A stretch of DNA of 49,201 nt from Bdellovibrionales bacterium RIFOXYA1_FULL_36_14 (GTDB lineage: Bacteria; Bdellovibrionota; Bacteriovoracia; Bacteriovoracales; Bacteriovoracaceae), in NCBI GenBank assembly GCA_001769975.1, contig MEPW01000027.1:1-49201 (forward strand), read 5' to 3'. The notes beneath the pieces are model-generated. The model was given only the letters and a program-made list of their open reading frames with translations. It searched no databases and was not told where the DNA came from. A program made the position numbers and the translations under genes. Shown here in pieces: positions 1-10,090 of the stretch (position 1 is its first letter; each line of letters begins with the position of its first letter).

Positions 1-30
1 CCCGCCATTTATTTTACAATTTAAATTTGA

Positions 31-56
31 GATCACGAAGGTGGTCTTTTTTTTTT
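31..56 (+). terminator. Rho-independent terminator of an upstream gene
   Basis: The sequence reads GATCAC-GAAG-GTGGTC followed by ten T residues. The arms pair over six positions, one of them a G-U pair, with a four-base loop and a U-tract immediately after. This is the classical intrinsic terminator form on the plus strand. It would end a gene lying before the window and separates it from the glucan synthase gene. Confidence 0.7.
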
Positions 57-209
57 ACCTAAAATCTTAACTAAAATCCTTTTGAGACTTTGCTGTTAAT
101 GAACAAGTGTTAATAGTGAGTTCAATCTTTCTTCATAACTATAGTGCTACGTTCTAAGTCAGAACATTGACACGTTAATATACCAAATAATGCAAGAAAC
201 AAGGTGTGT

Positions 210-254
210 ATGCTAAACCCAAAATACAGTTTTGACTGTGAAAAATCAGTATGA
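210..254 (+). CDS. Candidate 14-codon leader ORF upstream of the glucan synthase
   Basis: A short ORF (MLNPKYSFDCEKSV) begins at an ATG preceded by AAGG at positions 201-204. Its stop codon TGA overlaps the ATG of the glucan synthase as ATGA. The big gene itself has no visible Shine-Dalgarno sequence in front of its ATG, so reinitiation after this leader could supply its translation. This is inference from the overlap geometry alone. No homology is recognised for so short a peptide, and the ORF could be chance. Confidence 0.3.
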   Translation: MLNPKYSFDCEKSV

Positions 255-3200
255 AAATGCCTCATGTTTTTTTTAAAAAAAATATATCAAAATCTTCCTA
301 TTTAGTTTTTGAAGATCCCATCAGGTCAGAAATATTCAGCGCAACTCACTTGGAAAGACATGGAGCAAGCTTAGCTGAAGCACAAAACGTTACGCTAGAT
401 CCTGGTCGCGGCGTAAATATCTCCGTTAAGCTCATAAAAAATGAAAAATTGCTAAGGGAATCTTATAGAATAATTCTTAAAGAGATCGATGAAAAAAGAG
501 CAATTACACCAGCTGCCGAATGGTTAGTTGATAATTTTCATATCATTGAAGAGCAAATTAAAAACATCCGTCACAATTTACCGCTTGAATATTACTGGGA
601 ACTTCCAAAGCTATCCGTAGGTCCTCTCATTGGTTATCCTAGAATATATGGCATTGCTTGGGCATTTGTGGCCCATAACGACAGTCATTTCGATCTTGAC
701 CTCTTAAAACGTTTTGTTAAATCGTATCAGAAAGTCCAGCCACTCACTGTCGGCGAATTATGGGCCATTTCGATTACTATACAGATAGTCATGATTGAGA
801 ATTTAAGACGGATTGCGAGTCGAATCGTGGGGTCACAAACAGGGCGAACAATTGCTGATAAAATTGCAGATGAAATTCTAGAATTGAATGAAAATCTAAC
901 TCCCATTCGTCCAATAAATAAAATTATTAAAGAATTAAATGAATTACCTATCAGTAGAAGTTTTGCAGTTCAACTTATTCAAAGACTAAGATTTCAAGAT
1001 TCTAAAGTTGTCCCAATCCTTAAGTGGCTTGATGATCGTCTGCTTGGACATGGAATTATCTTAGATACAATTGTTACAGAAGAACATGCTAGTCAGACAG
1101 CAGCTAATGCTACCGTGAGGAATATCATAACCAGTATGCGATTAATGTCGGCATTTGATTGGCGACAATTTTTTGAAGAAGTGAGCTTGGTTGATGAAAA
1201 GTTCAAAGACGAACCTACTTACAGCAAAATGGATTTTATTACCCGGGATCGATATCGTCATGGGTTGGAAAAACTGGCAAAAGCTGCAATCCGAACAGAA
1301 ATTTTTGTTGCTCAGTTACTACTTGATAAAACAAAAATTATGCGTGATCAATTTACAAATCAAGGTACTCAAATAGACAGTAAAAAAACCGATCTTGGAT
1401 ACTATCTTATTTCTTCTGGACGTTACGAGTTTGAAAAAGATATCCAAGTCAAGATAACACTTTTCAATCAATTATTGAGATGGTGTATCACGCATGCGCA
1501 GCTGTGTTATTTAGGAAGTATTTTTGCTTTAACTTTATTACTTTTATATGTCTGTTCTCCCACTAGTTTGCTCTGGGCAATACCCGGCTTTTTTTTAGCA
1601 CTCGATATTTCAATTTCGCTGCTTAATTATATAACACTTGGATTCTTGGAACCACGGCATCTTCCTCGTCTTGAACTATCAAATGGAATTCCATCTGAAT
1701 TAAAAACATTTGTAGTCGTACCAACGCTCTTTCATGACGAAACAGATATTTTAAAACAAATTGATCAACTAGAAGTCCACTATCTTTCAAATCCTGATGG
1801 CGTAGCTCATTTTGCGCTTTTATCAGATTGGGCAGACGCAGATCATGAGACGCTTTCTACCGACTTACCTCTGCTCAATATGGCCTTTGCTAAAATTAAA
1901 AAACTAAATATAAAATATGGCCCGGTTAATGATGGTGAAAATCGCTTCTTTATTTTTCACCGCAAGCGAATATGGAATGAAGTTGAAGATAAATGGATGG
2001 GTTGGGAACGTAAACGAGGTAAAATTCATGAATTTAATCGCCTTCTTCGAGATGCAAAAGACACTACATTTCTGGATTTTGCCGATAATTATTTACAGGT
2101 TCCAAAGAACGTTCGTTATGTTGTAACACTGGACGCAGATACCAAACTGCCTAAAGGATCTTTGAATAAACTGGTTGGGACTTTAGCTCATCCTCTTAAC
2201 CAAGCACGCTTTGATATTACTACTAATTGTGTAATCGAAGGTTATGGCATTTTACAGCCGAGAATTACATCGGCCCTTCCCTCAACTAAAGATAGTACAA
2301 TTTTTCAACGACTATATGCCGGAACGTGTGGCATTGACCCGTATACCTCAGCTAGCTCGGATGTTTATCAAGATCTATTTGGGGAAGGTAGTTATACTGG
2401 TAAAGGTATCTATGATGTCGATGTTTTTGAACAGGCATTACAAGGACGAATTCCCGAAAATCGAATTTTAAGCCATGACCTTTTTGAAGGTATCTTTGCA
2501 CGCTGTGGACTTATTAGTGATGTAGAATTTTTCGAAGATTATCCTTCACATAGTGAAGTTGCGCAGGCCCGAATCCATCGTTGGACAAGAGGCGATTGGC
2601 AATTGCTTCCTTGGATATTGGGCAGAGAAGGGAAAAATATTTCTCTCATTAGTCGATGGAAAATGTTTGATAATCTTCGCCGTTCATTAACCCCACCGCT
2701 CATATTATTTTTACTTACCCTCATTTTCTCAATGCCCGATTCATCAATTTTACCGTGGATTTTGCTTATCTTGGTAAATATTGGATTGCCCTCATTTTAC
2801 CCTTTTTTCTTGAAACTAATTTCCATCAATAATAAAAATCCATTAAAACAACAATTCCACGTTCTTCGTGAATTTTTTAATTTAGGATTGGGACGATTTA
2901 TTTTAAATGTCGTATTTATTCCGCATCACTCGGGCATTTATCTGGATGCTATTGGACGAACGCTCTATAGATTAACAATTACAAAGCGTAAGCTTCTAGA
3001 GTGGACTACCGCAGCGCAGGCCACAACCCTGGCGAGCCTTACCTTTAGTAGTTTTCTAAATAGCATGATAAAAGTCCAAATTTTTTCCATCATTTTATTG
3101 ATTTTTATTTTTAACTTTAATTTTAATAATTTTTTTCTTACCTTGAGTATCGTATTTTTTTGGTTAATTAGCCCCATAATAGCTTGGCAGATAAGCATTC

Positions 3201-6200
3201 CCGCACCAATAAATAAAGCAGCGAAAGCTCTATCGAAAAATGATATAATTTTATTGCGAGATTCTGCGCGAAAAATATGGCGTTTTTTTGCAACTTTTGT
3301 AACAGCCAAAGAAAATTTTCTCCCCCCTGATAATTTTCAAGAAGATCCGTATCCGGTTATTGCTCATAGAAGTTCTCCTACGAACTTCGGCCTTTATCTA
3401 TTATCCATTATGGCAGCTCGTGATTTTGGATGGATTGGGATTTTGGAAATGGTTGAACGACTTGAATTAACTCTTGATAATATGAAAAAACTTCCTCGTT
3501 ACAATGGACATTTTTATAATTGGTATGAAACCACCAATTTGCAAGCTTTAGAACCACGATATATATCGTCCGTTGATAATGGGAATTTAGCAGGTCATCT
3601 TTTAACGTTAGCGCAAGGTTGCGAGGAGATGTTAAAGAGACCAGTAGTTTTAACCAATAATTTGATTGGCACCCAAGACACTTTTAGACTTTTCAAATAT
3701 TCCTTATCTAAACTGCCAGATGACAAAAGAACCTTAACCGTTGACCGCAGTCATGTTTTTGTAGCAGCCTTTGAGTTTGAAACACTATTGTTAACATTTT
3801 TTGATCAAATAGCTGATAAAGATTTTTTTTGGTATCAGCTTTTAAATAAAGCAGAAGCTTTGGTGGATGTAGTTCGTACATTCATATTAGAAAGTGGAGA
3901 CAATGAAAATAACGAAATTTTAAATTGGGCAAAATTGGTCAATGATGAAGTTAAAGGTCATGAGCGATCTTATCGGCAACTCGTCCCATGGGACATTCAC
4001 TCCCATTTAAAAGAAATGATTAATTTTAATGAAGAAGGTTATTTTTCAAGACAAATTCCCCTAGGCCTTTTATCTTTAAGATGCATCGAGTGCGCAGCTC
4101 ATTTGAGACGGATGGAAAATACTTCTCTTCCTAGTTATACCCCCTCAATAATTCGTACACTAGAGTTTTCCGCTTCAACTTGCGACAAGGTTTCAAAAAA
4201 ATTAACAGAAATTGCATCAACTTGCCGTCACCTTATCGATGAAATGAATTTCAACTTACTTTATGATAAAGAACGAAAACTTTTTTCAATTGGACTTCGA
4301 GTCTCAGAAAACCTACTTGATGCAAATCATTACGACTTGTTTGCATCTGAGGCAAGACTTCTTAGTTTCGTAGCCATTGCAAAAAATGATGTAGATGTGT
4401 CCCATTGGTTTTGTTTAAATCGTTCGCTTGTTACAGTAAAAAAGGGAGCTGTACTTGCTTCCTGGTCAGGTTCTATGTTTGAATACATCATGCCGGCGCT
4501 GGTCATGAATAGTCCCCATGCCAGCTTATTGGAACAAACGAATCGTCTTGTAGTTGAAAATCAAATTAAATATGCACAACAAAAATCAATACCGTGGGGT
4601 ATTTCTGAATCTGCATATAATATTCGAGACATTCATCTCACCTACCAATATTCAAACTTTGGAATCCCGATCCTGGGCTTTAAACGTGGTCTTAGCAAAG
4701 ATCTGGTTATTGCACCTTATGCAACATTTTTAGCAGCTATGATTAATCCCATTGAAGCCATAAATAATTTAAAACAAATCCAAGCATTAAAAGGTGAAGG
4801 GATTTATGGGTTTTATGAATCATTAGACTTCACCAAAGAACGTCTCCCTGAAGGGTCTCAGATGGCCGTGGTTAAAACATATATGGCCCATCATCAAGGA
4901 ATGTCATTAGTTTCAATTGCCAACGTTCTTTTTGATAATTTATTTTGTAGACGGTTCCATCAAGAACCTATTGTTAAAGCTTGCGAACTTCTGCTTCAAG
5001 AGAGAGTACCGACTAATGTTATTACCACAAAATTTAGAGATAATCATGCTGAAGTAGAACATCCAAGCAACAATAATGAAACTATTGATCGGCATTATTA
5101 TACTCCCGATCCAGCTGTCCCACGCACTCATCTTCTTTCTAATAATCAATACGTGGTTATGATTACTACCTCTGGTTCTGGCTATAGCCATTTTAAAAAT
5201 ATCTCAATTACTCGTTGGCGTGAAGATGTTACCCTCGACTCTTATGGAAGTTATATTTATTTTCGTGATATTCATTCCCAAAAAATATGGTCTGCAGGTT
5301 TTCAACCCACCTGCACAAAACCAGAAAATTACGAAGTAATTTTCACCGAAGATCGTGCATGCATTACCAGAGTCGATAATAAAATTACATCTCGTTTGGA
5401 AATTTTTATTTCACCTGAAGATAATGTCGAGATTAGACGGGTAACTCTTACTAATAATGGCGCAAATGTTCGAGAGATTGAAATAACTTCATACGCTGAA
5501 GTGGTTTTAAATACCCAACAAGCAGATGTTGTTCATCCTAGTTTTTCTAACCTTTTTGTCCAAACTGAATATTGTGCTGACATTGGTTGTTTAGTCGCCA
5601 CACGTCGTCCACGTTCAAACAAGGATGAAAGTCTATGGATGGCCCATGTTATTACGGCGGATATAAATTTTATTGGAGAAATTGAATATGAAACAGATCG
5701 AGCACGTTTTATTGGCAGAGGAAGAAGTCTTCAAAATCCTGTTTCCATTGTCGATGGAAAACCTTTATCCAATACGGTGGGTGCTGTCTTAGACCCCATA
5801 ACTAGTCTTAGAAAACGTGTTGTCATTCAACCCGGATCAACAGTCTATATAACTTTTTCTACAATTATCAGTTCTACCCGAGAAGATGTGCTCCGTTTAG
5901 CAGATAAGTATCGTGATATTGCGACCCTCAAACGAGCTTCTAACTTGGTATGGATTCAGGCTAAAGTAGTTCTTCATTATTTGGGAATCAGACCAGATGA
6001 AGCCAATTTATTTCAACAACTTGCCAATAGATGCTTGTATATGGATACTTCCCTTCGACCTTCTAGTGAAATGCTTAAACACAATGTGCTTAGTATGAAC
6101 TATTTATGGCACCATGGAATTTCCGGTGACAATCCTATAGTTTTAGTTCGCATTGATGATATCGAAGATAAAGGTATTATCCAACAATTGTTAAGGGCCC

Positions 6201-8989
6201 ATGAATATTGGGGAACTAAACAACTTATTGTTGATTTGGTTATATTAGTTGAAAGCGCTAACTCATATTATCAAGATCTTTATAAAGCATTAAAAACCAT
6301 GGTTCGTGAGAGTTATGCAAGCTTGGGAACATATCTTCCCCAATTAAAAGGCAAGATTTTTATTTTACATGCCGATGTGATGACACTACAAGATCAGAAC
6401 CTTTTAAAATCAGTCGCAAGAGCAGTACTGGTGGCAAGACAAGGTAATCTTTTTGAACAAGTCAAACGCATTAAAATTAAAATTGATCAAAAGCATGAAA
6501 AATCACCTTTGATTCAATTAAAAGATAAATTTTTGTCATATGATATTTCCGTTCCTAAACTTGAATTTTTCAATGGTCTGGGTGGATTTTCTCCAGAAGG
6601 CTTGGAATATGTTATTTGTCTTAAAAACGGCCAAAGAACTCCTGCACCTTGGATCAATGTTATCGCTAATCCTGAATATGGATTTCATGTTTCAGAAAGT
6701 GGTGCGGGATCTACCTGGTCAATAAATAGCAGAGAAAATCAAATTACACCGTGGTCTAACGATTCAGTGTGTGATCCCACCGGAGAATGTTTTTATATTT
6801 ACGACGTAGACACTGGCTATGTTTGGAGTCCAACGACTGCACCCATTCGAATAGAAGAAGCAAAGTACGTTATCTCTCATGGCCAAGGTTACAGTCGCTT
6901 TGAGTTAATTTATCAAGGCATACAAACTTCACTTACGCAATTTGTACATTGGAGTGAACCTGTAAAAATCTCAAAACTAATTTTAAAAAATCATACCAAT
7001 AAAAAACGAACACTTTCAGTCTATGGCTACGTTGAATGGGTGCATGGTTTTTCAAGGTCGGCTAATGCTCCTTTTATAGTAACCGAAAAAGATGATATTA
7101 CAAAAGCCATTTTTTCCTACAATCCTTCTAATGCGGAATTTGGAAAACGAATATCATTTGCAACTTTTGTTGGCGGTTATGATTCATTTACATGTGACCG
7201 CACAGAATTTATTGGTAGAAATAAGACCAAGGAAAAACCTACGACAATAGTTAATAACAAAATACTGTTAAAAAAAACCGGAGCAGGTATTGACCCGTGC
7301 GCTGCTTTACAGAAAAAAGTTGTTCTAGAAGCAGGCCAGGAACTCACCATTATTTTTCTTTTAGGTCAAACTGATAGTAGAGAGGATTCTCAAGCTTTAA
7401 TTAAAAAAATTGATGTAGCTACCACTAACACGGCTCTTTTAGAGGTTAAAGAAGAATGGAATAAAATATTAGGAAAGATACAAGTTGATACACCAGATAT
7501 TGCGATGAATATTATGCTAAACCGATGGCTTCTTTACCAGACAACAGTTTGTCGGATGTGGGCCCGTGGAGCTTTTTATCAATCAGGTGGAGCGTACGGC
7601 TTTAGAGATCAGCTGCAAGATTCTTTGGCCTTGATTTGGGCAAGACCTGAAATTACTAGGGCCCAAATTCAAAGAGCATCATCTCGGCAATTTATTGAAG
7701 GAGACGTTCAGCATTGGTGGCACTTTCCAACAGGAAAGGGAGTGCGAACTCATTATTCTGATGATCTACTCTGGTTACCATTTGTGGTATCACATTATAT
7801 TGCTATAACCAAAGATCTTTCAATTTTAGATGAATGTATTTCCTTTCTAGAAGGTCCGCTTTTATTACCCGATCAAGAGGACGCTTATTTCACTCCGGAA
7901 GTCAGCATCGAAACAGGATCCATTTATGAACATTGTGCCCGCGCCATCGATAAAAGCTTAAGCGTTGGTGAGCACGGACTTCCTTTGATAGGAGGCGGAG
8001 ATTGGAATGATGGAATGAATCATGTTGGTATCGGTGGAGAGGGCGAAAGTGTATGGCTGGCGTGGTTTTTACAGGCAAATTTAAATTCATTTTCTAAAAT
8101 AGCAAGAGATCGTGGAGAATTAGAAAGATCATCTAATTGGATTAAAAAATCAATGCAATTGAAAATTGCAGTGGAAAAAGAAGGTTGGGATGGTACTTGG
8201 TATCGCCGTGCCTATTTTGACAATGGAACACCTCTTGGTTCTTCATTAAATGATGAGTGTCAAATTGATTCAATTGCCCAAACATGGGGAGTAATTTCAA
8301 AAATGGCAGATTTACCCCGTGCCCAATTGGCCATGAAATCTGTCGATAGGTTTTTAATTAATGCCACTAATAAACTGGCATTATTACTCACTCCCCCATT
8401 TGATAAAACTCTGCTTGATCCCGGTTATATAAAAGGTTACCTTCCAGGTATCAGAGAAAACGGTGGACAATATTCTCATGCGGCTATTTGGTGTATCCTG
8501 GCATACGCACAGCTCGGTAATGGTCAAAAGGCAGTTGAACTTTTTTCAATGTTAAATCCTATCAATCATAGTTCAAATCGTGCAGAAACTTTTTGTTATA
8601 AAGTTGAACCATATGTGATGGCAGCCGATATTTATTCTCAAGCACCGCATATCGGACGAGGTGGTTGGACTTGGTATACAGGCTCATCAGCATGGATGTA
8701 TCGGGTTGGTATTGAAGCAATTTTAGGATTTAAGCTTACTGGAAATAAATTAGAAATTATTCCTCAAATTCATCCTGAGTGGAAGCAATATAAGATTTAC
8801 TATTTATATGGCCAAACTCCATATGAAATCGAAGTACTTAATCCTAAGGGTCTATCAAATGGATTATCGAAAATAATATTAGATGAAAATATTTCTAATG
8901 TTGGTCAATCTATTATTAATTTAGTTGATGATAAAATCAAACATAAGATTGTTATAGAATTGGATTTTAACAAAGTTGATGTCGTATGA
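251..8989 (+). CDS. ndvB: Cyclic beta-1,2-glucan synthase (NdvB/ChvB/Cgs family)
   Basis: A 2912-residue inner-membrane protein of the usual giant size for this family, which makes periplasmic cyclic beta-1,2-glucans from UDP-glucose. The GT84 glycosyltransferase domain shows TLDADTKLP near residue 628 and the QARIHRW motif near 773. Membrane segments lie near residues 417-463, 814-857 and 940-986. A glycoamylase-like region spans about 1400-1560 (SWSGSMFEYIMP, GEGIYGFYES, YMAHHQGMS). Two GH94 carbohydrate-binding segments begin near 1630 and 2150, and the GH94 phosphorylase-like catalytic domain covers about 2420-2840 with GGGDWNDGMN near 2584, including the expected catalytic aspartate. In the family this domain controls glucan chain length. 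The gene is intact, without a frameshift. The start has a poor ribosome site, which may be relieved by the overlapping leader ORF. Its stop overlaps the pldA start. Confidence 0.93.
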   Translation: MKMPHVFFKKNISKSSYLVFEDPIRSEIFSATHLERHGASLAEAQNVTLDPGRGVNISVKLIKNEKLLRESYRIILKEIDEKRAITPAAEWLVDNFHIIEEQIKNIRHNLPLEYYWELPKLSVGPLIGYPRIYGIAWAFVAHNDSHFDLDLLKRFVKSYQKVQPLTVGELWAISITIQIVMIENLRRIASRIVGSQTGRTIADKIADEILELNENLTPIRPINKIIKELNELPISRSFAVQLIQRLRFQDSKVVPILKWLDDRLLGHGIILDTIVTEEHASQTAANATVRNIITSMRLMSAFDWRQFFEEVSLVDEKFKDEPTYSKMDFITRDRYRHGLEKLAKAAIRTEIFVAQLLLDKTKIMRDQFTNQGTQIDSKKTDLGYYLISSGRYEFEKDIQVKITLFNQLLRWCITHAQLCYLGSIFALTLLLLYVCSPTSLLWAIPGFFLALDISISLLNYITLGFLEPRHLPRLELSNGIPSELKTFVVVPTLFHDETDILKQIDQLEVHYLSNPDGVAHFALLSDWADADHETLSTDLPLLNMAFAKIKKLNIKYGPVNDGENRFFIFHRKRIWNEVEDKWMGWERKRGKIHEFNRLLRDAKDTTFLDFADNYLQVPKNVRYVVTLDADTKLPKGSLNKLVGTLAHPLNQARFDITTNCVIEGYGILQPRITSALPSTKDSTIFQRLYAGTCGIDPYTSASSDVYQDLFGEGSYTGKGIYDVDVFEQALQGRIPENRILSHDLFEGIFARCGLISDVEFFEDYPSHSEVAQARIHRWTRGDWQLLPWILGREGKNISLISRWKMFDNLRRSLTPPLILFLLTLIFSMPDSSILPWILLILVNIGLPSFYPFFLKLISINNKNPLKQQFHVLREFFNLGLGRFILNVVFIPHHSGIYLDAIGRTLYRLTITKRKLLEWTTAAQATTLASLTFSSFLNSMIKVQIFSIILLIFIFNFNFNNFFLTLSIVFFWLISPIIAWQISIPAPINKAAKALSKNDIILLRDSARKIWRFFATFVTAKENFLPPDNFQEDPYPVIAHRSSPTNFGLYLLSIMAARDFGWIGILEMVERLELTLDNMKKLPRYNGHFYNWYETTNLQALEPRYISSVDNGNLAGHLLTLAQGCEEMLKRPVVLTNNLIGTQDTFRLFKYSLSKLPDDKRTLTVDRSHVFVAAFEFETLLLTFFDQIADKDFFWYQLLNKAEALVDVVRTFILESGDNENNEILNWAKLVNDEVKGHERSYRQLVPWDIHSHLKEMINFNEEGYFSRQIPLGLLSLRCIECAAHLRRMENTSLPSYTPSIIRTLEFSASTCDKVSKKLTEIASTCRHLIDEMNFNLLYDKERKLFSIGLRVSENLLDANHYDLFASEARLLSFVAIAKNDVDVSHWFCLNRSLVTVKKGAVLASWSGSMFEYIMPALVMNSPHASLLEQTNRLVVENQIKYAQQKSIPWGISESAYNIRDIHLTYQYSNFGIPILGFKRGLSKDLVIAPYATFLAAMINPIEAINNLKQIQALKGEGIYGFYESLDFTKERLPEGSQMAVVKTYMAHHQGMSLVSIANVLFDNLFCRRFHQEPIVKACELLLQERVPTNVITTKFRDNHAEVEHPSNNNETIDRHYYTPDPAVPRTHLLSNNQYVVMITTSGSGYSHFKNISITRWREDVTLDSYGSYIYFRDIHSQKIWSAGFQPTCTKPENYEVIFTEDRACITRVDNKITSRLEIFISPEDNVEIRRVTLTNNGANVREIEITSYAEVVLNTQQADVVHPSFSNLFVQTEYCADIGCLVATRRPRSNKDESLWMAHVITADINFIGEIEYETDRARFIGRGRSLQNPVSIVDGKPLSNTVGAVLDPITSLRKRVVIQPGSTVYITFSTIISSTREDVLRLADKYRDIATLKRASNLVWIQAKVVLHYLGIRPDEANLFQQLANRCLYMDTSLRPSSEMLKHNVLSMNYLWHHGISGDNPIVLVRIDDIEDKGIIQQLLRAHEYWGTKQLIVDLVILVESANSYYQDLYKALKTMVRESYASLGTYLPQLKGKIFILHADVMTLQDQNLLKSVARAVLVARQGNLFEQVKRIKIKIDQKHEKSPLIQLKDKFLSYDISVPKLEFFNGLGGFSPEGLEYVICLKNGQRTPAPWINVIANPEYGFHVSESGAGSTWSINSRENQITPWSNDSVCDPTGECFYIYDVDTGYVWSPTTAPIRIEEAKYVISHGQGYSRFELIYQGIQTSLTQFVHWSEPVKISKLILKNHTNKKRTLSVYGYVEWVHGFSRSANAPFIVTEKDDITKAIFSYNPSNAEFGKRISFATFVGGYDSFTCDRTEFIGRNKTKEKPTTIVNNKILLKKTGAGIDPCAALQKKVVLEAGQELTIIFLLGQTDSREDSQALIKKIDVATTNTALLEVKEEWNKILGKIQVDTPDIAMNIMLNRWLLYQTTVCRMWARGAFYQSGGAYGFRDQLQDSLALIWARPEITRAQIQRASSRQFIEGDVQHWWHFPTGKGVRTHYSDDLLWLPFVVSHYIAITKDLSILDECISFLEGPLLLPDQEDAYFTPEVSIETGSIYEHCARAIDKSLSVGEHGLPLIGGGDWNDGMNHVGIGGEGESVWLAWFLQANLNSFSKIARDRGELERSSNWIKKSMQLKIAVEKEGWDGTWYRRAYFDNGTPLGSSLNDECQIDSIAQTWGVISKMADLPRAQLAMKSVDRFLINATNKLALLLTPPFDKTLLDPGYIKGYLPGIRENGGQYSHAAIWCILAYAQLGNGQKAVELFSMLNPINHSSNRAETFCYKVEPYVMAADIYSQAPHIGRGGWTWYTGSSAWMYRVGIEAILGFKLTGNKLEIIPQIHPEWKQYKIYYLYGQTPYEIEVLNPKGLSNGLSKIILDENISNVGQSIINLVDDKIKHKIVIELDFNKVDVV

Positions 8990-9750
8990 AAATTAAATTG
9001 CAGTGGATATTATTTTTTTTGATCATCGTATTATTGACTATTTATTCCGTAGAACCGGAGGAAATTAAATCAAGTCCAATCCAACTCCAACAATATAAAA
9101 CAATTTATTTTTTAACCGGAAAACCCGATACAAAAATTCAACTTAGTTTTAAAGTGCAGCTTATAAATAAATTAGACTTGTATTTTGCTTATACCCAACT
9201 AATGATGTGGGATGTTTTGGAACCATCCGCACCTTTTAGGGATTTGAATTATAATCCAGATCTGTTTTATAGAATCTTTATAAAAAAAGAATCAAATCGG
9301 TGGGTAGATATAGGTATTTTTGAACATGAATCCAATGGACGAGATGGCGTAAATTCTAGGGGGTGGAATCGAGCATATGCCTTATTTCATTCTACTCAAA
9401 AGATAGGTGAGCACAAAATTCTTTGGTCAATCAAATCTTGGTTTCCTTATTCTTATAAAAATTCGAACCCCGATTTGCCCAAATATCGTGGATTGTGGGA
9501 ATTCCAAGTAACCGTAAGCAATATGCTTCAATCTTTTTGGGGTGAAAATGAGTTAAATCTAAGGCTTTATCCTGGCGGAAATTATTATCTTAATCCTATA
9601 GCTGGAGGACAAGAATTATTATTCATAAGTAAAACAAAAATGACCACCTTTGCTCCCAATTTTCTTGTAGGATTTTTTCATGGTTATGGTGAAAATCTAA
9701 TTGATTATAATAGAGATAGATTTGGTATACGAGCAGGCTTAAGTTTTTAA
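8986..9750 (+). CDS. pldA: Outer-membrane phospholipase A (PldA/OMPLA)
   Basis: A 254-residue protein with an N-terminal hydrophobic signal segment followed by a beta-barrel-like sequence ending in phenylalanine. The motif HESNGRDGVNSRGWNR matches the OMPLA active-site block. It contains the catalytic His, Ser and Asn and the serine that binds calcium in the E. coli enzyme. The family hydrolyses phospholipids that reach the outer leaflet of the outer membrane and is activated by dimerisation. The ATG overlaps the stop of the glucan synthase (ATGA), so the two are translationally coupled. That pairing is unusual; pldA normally stands alone. The family call is strong. The reason for the linkage is unknown but suggests a joint envelope function. 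Confidence 0.9.
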   Translation: MKIKLQWILFFLIIVLLTIYSVEPEEIKSSPIQLQQYKTIYFLTGKPDTKIQLSFKVQLINKLDLYFAYTQLMMWDVLEPSAPFRDLNYNPDLFYRIFIKKESNRWVDIGIFEHESNGRDGVNSRGWNRAYALFHSTQKIGEHKILWSIKSWFPYSYKNSNPDLPKYRGLWEFQVTVSNMLQSFWGENELNLRLYPGGNYYLNPIAGGQELLFISKTKMTTFAPNFLVGFFHGYGENLIDYNRDRFGIRAGLSF

Positions 9751-10090
9751 TCATAAGCGTTGTTTTATTTTAACGTAGGCTTTCTGGATTTGAAGACTTT
9801 TCGCTGATTTATGATCACCAAACAGTTTATTCAAAAAAATTATGCCAGTATTTGCAGAAAGTTCTTTATTGGTTGTCTCAAATGCGATATTTTTTAAGTT
9901 CACCTAAGCCTTTTTTTGATTTGTTATATCGTTTAATGACCGAATAATAAATCATTTAAGAGGTTTTTTCATTTCGCCAGGTCTTTTTCAAACCAAGGAA
10001 AATTTAATATTTAGGTGAAGCATGAAAAGCGTTTGAAGAGCCGGCGGGATTTTATATAATGAATTAGCGGAATTTTTTGGAGCAAGCATT
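9751..10090. other. 340-bp intergenic region
   Basis: No credible ORF, RNA gene or strong terminator hairpin was seen here. The right end holds the metG promoter and ribosome site. The rest is AT-rich, without repeats matching elsewhere in the window. Confidence 0.5.
10033..10060 (+). promoter_or_regulatory. Sigma-70-type promoter of metG
   Basis: TTGAAG at 10033-10038 and a perfect TATAAT at 10055-10060 are separated by 16 bp. The metG ATG follows about 30 bp after the -10 element, with GGAGC as ribosome site at 10079-10083. This is assigned by consensus only. Confidence 0.6.

Noticed and set aside
167..172. Perfect TTGACA before the glucan synthase gene
   Set aside because: No acceptable -10 element lies 15-19 bp downstream, so a promoter is not claimed.
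2965..3309. Long antisense frames inside the glucan synthase and other large genes
   Set aside because: They are shadows of strongly supported coding sequences in other frames.
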